Below are positions 49,984 to 56,260 of a stretch of 56,260 nucleotides of DNA, one piece after another. This DNA is from an uncultured bacterium. GTDB taxonomy: Bacteria; Bacillota_I; Bacilli_A; RF39; UBA660. Numbering within the stretch: position 1 is the stretch's first letter; each line of letters starts with the position of its first letter. The notes beneath the pieces were generated by a model that saw nothing but the letters and a program-made list of their open reading frames with translations, ran no database searches and was not told the origin of the DNA. A program made the translations under genes and the position numbers. The stretch is taken from contig CAUERX010000005.1 in the NCBI GenBank assembly GCA_959020415.1, positions 1 to 56,260 on the forward strand, written 5' to 3'.

Positions 49984-51018
49984 ATGGGAAAATTATTAAA
50001 AAAAGTTAATTTTTTAGTACTTACGTTGATTGTAGCGTTTGTATTTATTGTTGGAATTAATGGTGTTGATGCTGCAGCAGCACCAAGTACAATAACTGTA
50101 AAAAGAACACAAACTTTAGAGGATTTAGTAAATAATTATAAGTATGGATTTGTTATTTTTACAACTACTGATGGGACAACACTTTATTGTGTAGACCCAG
50201 ATAAAAAAATTTTGAGAACAAATCAAACAGCAACTTTTTCAAAAGATGGAGATGCTGGACTTTTATACATTTTACAAAATGGTTATCCTAATAAACAAAT
50301 AACTGGTAATGATGAAATTGATATGTATATTACACAAGCAGCAGTTTGGTGGTATATGGATGAAACCGGTCAAGCTGGAAAATTTTCAGACATTTTCAAA
50401 AATGCTACTTCAGAAACTGATTCATATGAATTAATTCCAAACTATATTAAACCAATGGTCGCTAAAGCTAAAGCTGCTAAAGATACACAAACTAAACCGA
50501 CAATAAAGCTTAATACAGCTGGTAATACATTTAGTTTAACTGATGATGGTAAATATTATGAATCACCATATATGTCAGCAACTGTAACAGGATCTAAAAC
50601 ATATAATGTTGAAGTTACTGGTGCTACTAAAAATACAGTAGTAGTGAATGAAAAAGGCAATATTGGAACAACATTTAATTCTTCAGAAAGATTTAAAGTT
50701 AGGGTTCCAGCTGCTGAACTTACTGATACTGCTAAAATAACTGTTAAAACTAAAGCGTCTGGAGTAATTCAAAAAGCAAAAATTTATAAACCAAGTGATA
50801 CTACTTATCAAAGAGTAGCAGGATTATATGATGACACTGTTAATGTTGAAGATGCTACGTCACTTTCTATAACAGGTGGAGATACTCCGGAGGAAGTTGA
50901 GGTTCCTAATACAAGTGCAAACATTATTTTCTGGTCTGTAGGTGTTGGAATTTTAGCTATAGCTGCAGGAATTGGAATTATTTTATATACAAGCCGTAGA
51001 CATCAAAAACAGCATTAA
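49984..51018 (+). CDS. Cell-wall anchored thioester-domain adhesin (copy 2)
   Basis: 344 residues. A different signal peptide (MGKLLKKVNFLVLTLIVAFV) joins the identical thioester domain with Cys69 and Gln118. The following beta domain is related to copy 1 but diverged, and the Cys-flanked repeats of copy 1 are missing. It ends VEVPNTSANI, helix, and SRRHQKQH, again sortase-like. ATG 49984 follows GATAGGAGAGAGATT. Loss or gain of the repeat segment separates the two copies. Confidence 0.85.
   Translation: MGKLLKKVNFLVLTLIVAFVFIVGINGVDAAAAPSTITVKRTQTLEDLVNNYKYGFVIFTTTDGTTLYCVDPDKKILRTNQTATFSKDGDAGLLYILQNGYPNKQITGNDEIDMYITQAAVWWYMDETGQAGKFSDIFKNATSETDSYELIPNYIKPMVAKAKAAKDTQTKPTIKLNTAGNTFSLTDDGKYYESPYMSATVTGSKTYNVEVTGATKNTVVVNEKGNIGTTFNSSERFKVRVPAAELTDTAKITVKTKASGVIQKAKIYKPSDTTYQRVAGLYDDTVNVEDATSLSITGGDTPEEVEVPNTSANIIFWSVGVGILAIAAGIGIILYTSRRHQKQH
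50083..50459 (+). repeat. 377-bp exact repeat, copy 2
   Basis: Partner of 48774-49150, offset 1309 bases. Confidence 0.95.
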
Positions 51019-51021
51019 ACG

Positions 51022-51053
51022 AAAAAGGCCATTATAATTATTAGGCCTTTTTG
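51022..51053 (+). terminator. Rho-independent terminator
   Basis: AAAAGGCC pairs with GGCCTTTT, T run after. Confidence 0.8.
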
Positions 51054-51159
51054 CTTAAAATGTGTTTGTAAAATTAATGCAATAAATTGTGGCATTATTT
51101 GAAAAATAGTCTTCTTATAACAGCCTTTATTTATAAGGCCAAATAACTAGTGTTGTTAT

Positions 51160-51188
51160 TTGACAAAATTTAGGTTTTGTGGTATTAT
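51160..51188 (+). promoter_or_regulatory. Promoter of the EP-repeat surface protein gene
   Basis: TTGACA, 17-base spacer, TATTAT (51183-51188). Confidence 0.75.
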
Positions 51189-51211
51189 AACCGGCATATA
51201 AAGGGGGACTA

Positions 51212-51233
51212 TTCTCAATAAAAATTTTGAGAA
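51212..51233 (+). promoter_or_regulatory. Hairpin in the 5' leader
   Basis: TTCTCAA and TTGAGAA arms with an 8-base loop; flanking AAAGG and CCTTT could extend it. It lies about 10 bases before the RBS and has no T run, so it may affect mRNA stability or translation. Confidence 0.5.
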
Positions 51234-51260
51234 ATTCCTTTTAAGGAGGAGAGATGAAAT

Positions 51261-52952
51261 ATGAATGAAAATATTATGAATTCACCATTTGAATATAAAA
51301 TAGGTGGCTTGAGATTGTTAAAGCGTAACTATTACGACAGAGTGGCTAAAATTACTAGTCGTGTAGTTACGAACGACTCTTATAGAAAATATAAGAACTT
51401 TATGGATAACAATCCAGCAGCACGTATGATTGTTGGAATGGCAAAACGTAAAGGGGTAATGTTAACAGTAGGTGGTATTATTGGTCTTGCTACAGGAGCT
51501 GGTTTTGCTTTAGCTCATGTTGATAGTGCATATGCTGCCGAAATTGATGGGGCTAGTATGGCACCTAATCCTGATGATGTTACAAATGCTAATACTTTAG
51601 AGGATGTAACAGTAACTAAAGTAGACGCTGCTGATGTTTCTAATGTGGTAGAAACTAATCAAAATGAAGTTCCAGAAGCGACTGAACCTGTAGTTGATGC
51701 GAAACCAGTCGTGGAGCCGACTGAACCAACAGTGGGAACTGAATTAAATACTGAAGATACAAATGAGAATACTCAAGGTTCAAATAGCGTTTCGGAACTG
51801 GGGGTAGATAATAAGACAACTGACGAGGAAGATAATAATTTATTAGTTGATGATCTTAAAGCCTATGATGATAAAACTAATGGTTGGCAAGATGCCGCAA
51901 CATTATCTGCAGATAATACTAATACTGTAGATGGTGTTGATGTTGATGGAAAAGTTGATGGTATCGAGGATGGGACACCTACTGATCAATCTAGCGATGA
52001 AAAAGATGATCAAAATGGAACCGTTGATAACGATGAAGATAAAAATATTATAGATATATCACAATTAGGTGATGAAAAAGGATTTGACGTTAAGGAGGGC
52101 GAAGAGGCTGAATGGGTTTATACGCCTCCTACTACTGAAGGTAATACTACTTCAATTGTAATTTATACACCTGATGGACAAGCTTATGTTGTTTCAACAC
52201 CTTATGCTGGTTTGAGTGAAACTAGTAAGGAACAATTATTTCAAGGTTTATTTGATGAAGGAAAAATTCCATATAATCCAAAAGATAGTTCTACTTGGCC
52301 AGCTGAGTGGATTGAAAATGGAATTACTCCACAAATCCAGTACATATTAGGTTTTAAAGATGGTGAGAATCATGTCGATACTATTGCAGGTGGATTTGAC
52401 GTATTTAGAGATGTTGACGGAAAATTAACTTTCAAAAGTGATGGTTCAACGGCTTTCCATGTTGTAAATACAGCTGAAGGCTTTGAACTTGATCAAAGTC
52501 AAAGACCTGATCCTGATACTATTCCTGATGATGAGGCTAACAAAGGGGATAAAACTCCTGAGCCAACGCCAGAACCAGAACCTGAACCAGAACCTGAACC
52601 AGAACCAGAACCTGAACCAGAACCTGAACCAGAACCTGAACCTGAACCTGAACCTGAACCTGAACCTGAACCTAAGTCTGAAAAAAATGGCACGTTGGCA
52701 CAAACAGGAGATTCTAATCCAATGCTTGTTGGTATTCTTGGAACTTTAGCTGCTGGTGGAGCGGTAGCAATACCTTATTCAATTCTAAAGAAAAGACAAG
52801 GACAGACTTCAAATCTTTACGATGGGGTGGCTTTTCAAACAGTTGATGGTATGAGTTTTATAAATAATCAAGAAGCTTGTTTAAATGATGCATCAGAATT
52901 TTTTAAACAGTATTCAGATCAGTCTAGCGCTAAAATTAGAACTAAAAGATAG
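51261..52952 (+). CDS. Acidic EP-repeat surface protein with LAQTG-type motif and long C-terminal tail
   Basis: 563 residues. A 65-residue N-terminal region comes before the hydrophobic segment VMLTVGGIIGLATGAGFALA (signal ending DSAYAAE). The mature protein is very acidic, with a folded part around 270-410 (EEAEWVYTPPTTEGNTTSIV). Glu-Pro dipeptide repeats (about 433-472) form a rigid stalk. LAQTGDSNP near 478 looks like a sortase signal with a helix after it, but about 50 residues follow the helix, far longer than usual, so retention as a membrane protein is also possible. RBS AAGGAGGAGAG is strong. Confidence 0.75.
   Translation: MNENIMNSPFEYKIGGLRLLKRNYYDRVAKITSRVVTNDSYRKYKNFMDNNPAARMIVGMAKRKGVMLTVGGIIGLATGAGFALAHVDSAYAAEIDGASMAPNPDDVTNANTLEDVTVTKVDAADVSNVVETNQNEVPEATEPVVDAKPVVEPTEPTVGTELNTEDTNENTQGSNSVSELGVDNKTTDEEDNNLLVDDLKAYDDKTNGWQDAATLSADNTNTVDGVDVDGKVDGIEDGTPTDQSSDEKDDQNGTVDNDEDKNIIDISQLGDEKGFDVKEGEEAEWVYTPPTTEGNTTSIVIYTPDGQAYVVSTPYAGLSETSKEQLFQGLFDEGKIPYNPKDSSTWPAEWIENGITPQIQYILGFKDGENHVDTIAGGFDVFRDVDGKLTFKSDGSTAFHVVNTAEGFELDQSQRPDPDTIPDDEANKGDKTPEPTPEPEPEPEPEPEPEPEPEPEPEPEPEPEPEPEPEPKSEKNGTLAQTGDSNPMLVGILGTLAAGGAVAIPYSILKKRQGQTSNLYDGVAFQTVDGMSFINNQEACLNDASEFFKQYSDQSSAKIRTKR
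52558..52673 (+). repeat. Hexanucleotide repeat encoding Glu-Pro units
   Basis: GAACCA/GAACCT units in tandem inside the surface gene. Copy number could vary by slippage in steps of six bases, keeping frame and changing stalk length. Confidence 0.85.
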
Positions 52953-52966
52953 AAAGTATGGTAATT

Positions 52967-53209
52967 ATGGAGAATAAAAAAGAGGTAGTAAAGATAACAA
53001 AAGATGGAAAAGAAACATCTATTGAAATATTGAATTGTTTTGAACTTGGTAATGGCAAGACATATGTTTTATATAGTTATGATGGTGAAGAGGATGTTTA
53101 TGCGTCTTCGCTTGTTGAAACTAAGGATGAACTTATTTTAGATGATATAACCGATGAAGAAATCCAATTGATTATGGAAGTATTTAATGAAGATAAAGAA
53201 GAGGTGTAA
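52967..53209 (+). CDS. DUF1292-like small acidic protein
   Basis: 80 residues. KDGKETSIEILNCFELGNGKTYVLYSY matches the DUF1292 pattern (YrzB-like) with an acidic C-terminus. Cytoplasmic. ATG 52967 gives the family-like start; ATG 52958 is an alternative. Lies 14 bases after the EP-repeat gene and 3 before the next, so probably one operon. Confidence 0.75.
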   Translation: MENKKEVVKITKDGKETSIEILNCFELGNGKTYVLYSYDGEEDVYASSLVETKDELILDDITDEEIQLIMEVFNEDKEEV

Positions 53210-53212
53210 CTT

Positions 53213-54820
53213 ATGGCAGATGTGAATCAAAACCAAGGATTAAATGATGAACTTGATAAAAAGGCGATAGAATGTTCTAATAATGCATTGTTTTTAGCCA
53301 GCTTGCCATATGAGACAATAAATGATCTTTATGATGAACTTAGTAATTACAATTTAAAAATCACCAGCGAATTGAAAGAAATGACTAAAAAGTATGGTGT
53401 TACTAGTAGTATACCGTTGGTTGGTAAAGCAATAAGCTTTGTTAAACAAAAGAAATTATCAAAGATTTTAAAAAAAGCTCAAAAAGAGGGCAAACGTGTT
53501 AAACTTGAAGGCTCGAGGAAACTTGAACGTGATTTTGATAAAAAGATGGCACAAAAAAATCCTAATAATACAAAAGATACTGCTGTAACATTTGAAGAAA
53601 TTAAAGAAGCCGGTGTGAAAGTTATTGATTCTAGGGATGAGTATCTTGCGTTTAAGGAAGAAATAATAAAAAAAGCTGGAGAAATTTCATATGATGATTT
53701 GGTTAAACAAGCTGAATTATGGTCAACGTATTATACTAACAATTTAGAATATTTGCAAAAAAGGGAAGAAATTGCTAGAGGTAATTACGTACAATCTGTC
53801 GTTGAATGTTTGGGAAACGTTCCTAAGAAAAAGTTGCCTAATGGTGGTGTGTATTGTTTAATTGATAATGAACCTTTTACTATTAGACACAACCATAAAG
53901 CAGAAGATTTAACAGCTTTTTATAAAAAATATAAGGAAATTAAGTTAGCTAAGGTACCTACTGAAGAAATTCTTGTTCCAACTCAGCCAAAAAAAGATAA
54001 AACTTCGGAGCAATCTAAAACCTCTGATGTAGAACAACCAAAAATACCTGAATCAGAACCAATGCCTGATGTAGAAATTACTCCTAATATGCAAGCGTAT
54101 ATTGATTTAATGAAACTTAGTGGATGTTCAGATGAAGATGCTATTAGAATAGCTACTGATCCAGTTAATAAAGATAAATTTGAAAAGTTTGATCAAACGA
54201 GAGGTGTTACAGCTTATGAAGAAGCGGTTAAGTCAGGGAAAATACCTGATAATGCTATGTTAGGCCAATTCCAATTCCATGTAGCGCAAACTGAACAGAG
54301 AGACATTTATAATATGGATGTTCAGCCTATTTTTGATAATTGTAATAAAGCTATGGCACCAGATGGATTGGCAGATGAAGAAGCTAATAAAGGTGATAAG
54401 GCTTCAAGCGTGGATTCAGAGCTTGAACCGATTAATGATACTTCTAATGAAAACAACATGACTGAACTTGATGAGACATTTGCAGACTTTGAACCTGACG
54501 GGGCTGATTATGCGGTAGATAATAGTTCAGATCCAACACGTGTAATGACACCTGAAGAAAAGATGGCTCGTGATAATCTTAAAAATCTCCCAGGGAAAGA
54601 TTTGTCTGGTTTTGATGTTAGTGTTTATGATCAAAATCCATCTGCTTTTGAGCCAAACTCCGAGGATTTTAATACCCCGATAAAAAAGAATAGTCGTTTT
54701 CAGGCACTTTCTGAAGAGTTAAATTATTTGAATAATGTAAATCTAGCTATGAATCCAAAGGGAGATGAAATGGTTCCATCTAATTCGCCTATGGCAAATA
54801 ATGGAGGAAAGAGTAGATAA
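53213..54820 (+). CDS. Large charged cytoplasmic protein of unknown function
   Basis: 535 residues without signal or membrane helix. The N-terminal 270 residues are helical and Lys-rich (LSKILKKAQKEGKRVKLEG); a Pro/Glu/Ser linker follows, then helical and low-complexity acidic parts. Near residue 391 it has ADEEANKGDKA, close to DDEANKGDKT in the EP-repeat protein encoded two genes upstream. RBS AAGAGGTGTAACTT. The operon position and shared motif suggest a partner of that protein, but the role is unknown. Confidence 0.7.
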   Translation: MADVNQNQGLNDELDKKAIECSNNALFLASLPYETINDLYDELSNYNLKITSELKEMTKKYGVTSSIPLVGKAISFVKQKKLSKILKKAQKEGKRVKLEGSRKLERDFDKKMAQKNPNNTKDTAVTFEEIKEAGVKVIDSRDEYLAFKEEIIKKAGEISYDDLVKQAELWSTYYTNNLEYLQKREEIARGNYVQSVVECLGNVPKKKLPNGGVYCLIDNEPFTIRHNHKAEDLTAFYKKYKEIKLAKVPTEEILVPTQPKKDKTSEQSKTSDVEQPKIPESEPMPDVEITPNMQAYIDLMKLSGCSDEDAIRIATDPVNKDKFEKFDQTRGVTAYEEAVKSGKIPDNAMLGQFQFHVAQTEQRDIYNMDVQPIFDNCNKAMAPDGLADEEANKGDKASSVDSELEPINDTSNENNMTELDETFADFEPDGADYAVDNSSDPTRVMTPEEKMARDNLKNLPGKDLSGFDVSVYDQNPSAFEPNSEDFNTPIKKNSRFQALSEELNYLNNVNLAMNPKGDEMVPSNSPMANNGGKSR

Positions 54821-54821
54821 T

Positions 54822-54848
54822 AAAAGTCAAGGTTTACTTGACTTTTTT
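54822..54848 (+). terminator. Rho-independent terminator of the surface operon
   Basis: AAAAGTCAAG, 5-base loop, CTTGACTTTT, T run. Confidence 0.9.
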
Positions 54849-54859
54849 AATGTCTTACA

Positions 54860-54888
54860 TTGACTTTTAAGATAAAAACACATATAAT
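54860..54888 (+). promoter_or_regulatory. Sigma-A type promoter for hisS-aspS
   Basis: TTGACT, 17-base spacer, TATAAT (54883-54888). The leader is under 30 bases, too short for a T-box. Confidence 0.8.
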
Positions 54889-54914
54889 TTTAAATAGACG
54901 TAAGGAGAGATAAA

Positions 54915-56186
54915 ATGATACAAAAACCTAAAGGAACTTATGATATATATGGAGAAAATGCTCGTCAAGTTTTATATTTGCGAAAATTAATTCAAGCATT
55001 AATGGATAAATATAATTATAAATATTTTCAAACACCAATTTTTGAGGCAAGTGAATTATTTCATCGTGGCGTAGGAGAGACTACTGATATTGTAAGTAAA
55101 GAAACTTATGATTTTATAGATCGTGGTAAGCGAAATATGACTTTAAGGCCAGAAGGGACTGCAGGTCTTGTTCGTTGTTTTATTGAAAATAAATTATATG
55201 CAGGTTCAATGCCACTTAAGGCTTGGTATTTTGGTTCAATGTTTAGGTACGAAAGACCACAATCGGGCCGTAACCGCGAATTTACCCAATTTGGTGTTGA
55301 AACATTTGGTAGTAATGATCCAATGATGGATGCTGAGGTTATTAGTATTATCGTTAATTTGTTTGGTCTTTTAGGTCTGAAAGGGATTAAAGTTAATATA
55401 AATACACTAGGCGATATGGAATCGCGTGTAAGTTATCGTGAGGCTTTACTTGATTATTTTAAACCTTATGCGAAGGATTTATGTGAAGATTGTCAACATC
55501 GTTATGAAAAAAATCCACTTCGTATTTTAGATTGTAAAATTGATGGCGATAATGAAATTATGAAAAAGGCTCCAAAAATGACAGACTATTTAAACGAAAA
55601 GAGTAAACAGCATTTTGAAAAAGTAAAATCTTATTTAAAAGCAATGGGAATTGAATATATAGTTGATGATAAGCTCGTGCGCGGATTAGACTATTATACT
55701 CATACTGTATTTGAAGTTGAAGCTGATATCAAAGATTTTGGCAGTCAAAATGTTTTGGGTGCCGGTGGAAGATATGATAATTTAGTTGAAACCGTGGGAG
55801 GACCAAGTACTCCAGGTGTTGGTTTTGCAATTGGGATTGAAAGATTATTATTGGCTTTACAAGCTGAAGGAATAAGCATAGAAGACAAAGAAGATTTAGA
55901 TGTTTATGCAATTGCTTATTCAGAAAATGAACGAGCTTATGTAATGTCATTAGTTAATAATTTAAGATTAAACGGATTTAATGTCGATATGGATTATTTG
56001 GGTCGCAATATGAAAAATAATTTCAAACACTCAGAAAAGTTAGGCGCTAAATTTGTAATGATTATTGGTGAAGACGAGGTTAAAAATAATATTGTTACTT
56101 TAAAAAGTAATGCAACAAAGGAAGAGCATAAAATTGAAATAGAAAATTTAATAGAATTTTTAGATATAAAAATAGGAGAGGAATAG
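54915..56186 (+). CDS. hisS: Histidyl-tRNA synthetase
   Basis: 423 residues. Class II synthetase: motif 1 region FQTPIFEASELFHRGVGETTDI, motif 2 MFRYERPQSGRNREFTQFG, His-specific LVRGLDYYTHTVFEV and GAGGRYDNLVE, motif 3 GVGFAIGIERLLLAL, and the C-terminal anticodon domain. RBS AAGGAGAGATAAA. Followed after one base by aspS, the standard Firmicutes order. Confidence 0.99.
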   Translation: MIQKPKGTYDIYGENARQVLYLRKLIQALMDKYNYKYFQTPIFEASELFHRGVGETTDIVSKETYDFIDRGKRNMTLRPEGTAGLVRCFIENKLYAGSMPLKAWYFGSMFRYERPQSGRNREFTQFGVETFGSNDPMMDAEVISIIVNLFGLLGLKGIKVNINTLGDMESRVSYREALLDYFKPYAKDLCEDCQHRYEKNPLRILDCKIDGDNEIMKKAPKMTDYLNEKSKQHFEKVKSYLKAMGIEYIVDDKLVRGLDYYTHTVFEVEADIKDFGSQNVLGAGGRYDNLVETVGGPSTPGVGFAIGIERLLLALQAEGISIEDKEDLDVYAIAYSENERAYVMSLVNNLRLNGFNVDMDYLGRNMKNNFKHSEKLGAKFVMIIGEDEVKNNIVTLKSNATKEEHKIEIENLIEFLDIKIGEE

Positions 56187-56187
56187 T

Positions 56188-56260
56188 ATGAAAGTTAATA
56201 ATGCAAATATTAATATTGGAAACGTTGAAGAAACTGTAACTTTAAAAGGTTGGGTTGCTA
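56188..56260 (+). CDS. aspS: Aspartyl-tRNA synthetase, 5' part only
   Basis: 24 codons are visible, MKVNNANINIGNVEETVTLKGWVA, matching the OB-fold start of AspRS (...VTLKGWV). RBS GGAGAGGAATAGT. The gene continues past the window end. Assignment is strengthened by the hisS-aspS order. Confidence 0.85.
   Translation, partial: MKVNNANINIGNVEETVTLKGWVA

Noticed and set aside
52558..52673. CRISPR array
   Set aside because: Units are six bases with no spacers and lie in a coding frame; no cas genes are present.
52446..52703. Minus-strand and alternate-frame ORFs rich in FRFR, GSGS or NLNQ
   Set aside because: They are shadows of the GAACCA/GAACCT repeat on the coding strand.
54889..54914. T-box leader before hisS
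   Set aside because: Only about 26 bases separate the promoter and the start codon; a T-box needs far more.
1..56260. Mobile elements, phage genes, tRNA or rRNA genes
   Set aside because: No transposase, integrase, terminal repeats of an IS, tRNA cloverleaf or rRNA sequence was recognised.

Overview
The window reads as chromosome from a low-GC Gram-positive bacterium of the Firmicutes/Bacilli side, most likely an uncultured gut-type lineage with a reduced genome. The signs are strongly AT-rich DNA, standard genetic code (TGG for Trp; TGA ends murG, relA and the ABC permease), GGAGG-type ribosome binding sites, and gene neighbourhoods that match Bacillus subtilis. Examples are mreC-mreD-spoIVFA-spoIVFB-rplU-ysxB-rpmA, lexA / divergent SOS gene / tkt / yneF, nusB-xseA-xseB, tgt-yrzE-like-spoVB-like-comN-secDF, and relA-dtd-...-hisS-aspS. 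No rRNA, tRNA, CRISPR, transposase, integrase or phage gene was seen. The species assignment is inference.

Layout. 1-1100: end of a large secreted repeat protein and a lipoprotein. 1200-6540: ftsY, ylxM, a HerA-type ATPase (no ffh here) and membrane proteins. 6570-8050: a SipW/camelysin-type exported protein lying between two identical 33-nt terminator-bearing repeats, then glmS on the minus strand. 10.0-12.6 kb: a MacB/Bce-type ABC exporter pair. 12.6-17.8 kb: murG-murB-divIB-ftsA-ftsZ. 17.9-19.5 kb: a DEAD-box helicase broken by two lesions. 19.6-25.3 kb: a SPOR protein, radC, mreCD, a coiled-coil protein, a SpoIVFA/SpoIVFB-like pair and the L21 leader-rplU-prp-rpmA unit. 25.3-28.4 kb: accessory small genes, including a 9-codon ORF in its own transcription unit, a CPBP-like protein, VanZ, a relic gene, DUF192 and a Flp-type prepilin. 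28.4-32.0 kb: nusB-xseAB, two type IV-like prepilins and an Ig-like membrane protein. 32.0-35.2 kb: lexA, an SOS-controlled 45-residue membrane protein, tkt and yneF. 35.2-47.2 kb: mostly housekeeping (a MmcQ-like/GreA-like fusion, a glutamine amidotransferase, tgt, a SpoVB-like flippase, comN, secDF, relA, dtd, an AI-2E exporter). 47.2-54.8 kb: a surface locus with two tandem thioester-domain adhesins that share 377 identical bases, an EP-repeat anchored protein, a DUF1292 protein and a partner of unknown function. 54.9 kb to the end: hisS and the start of aspS.

How they work together: much of the window concerns the cell envelope, namely precursor synthesis (glmS, murG, murB), septum and wall shape (divIB, ftsA, ftsZ, mreC, mreD), protein export (ftsY, ylxM, secDF, comN) and exported surface proteins. 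The most notable candidates are the SOS-box-controlled 45-residue membrane protein at 32765-32902 (in the place of yneA but with no LysM domain), the isolated transcription unit for MLKWLRKFF at 25312-25532, and the duplicated thioester adhesin locus at 48.6-54.8 kb.
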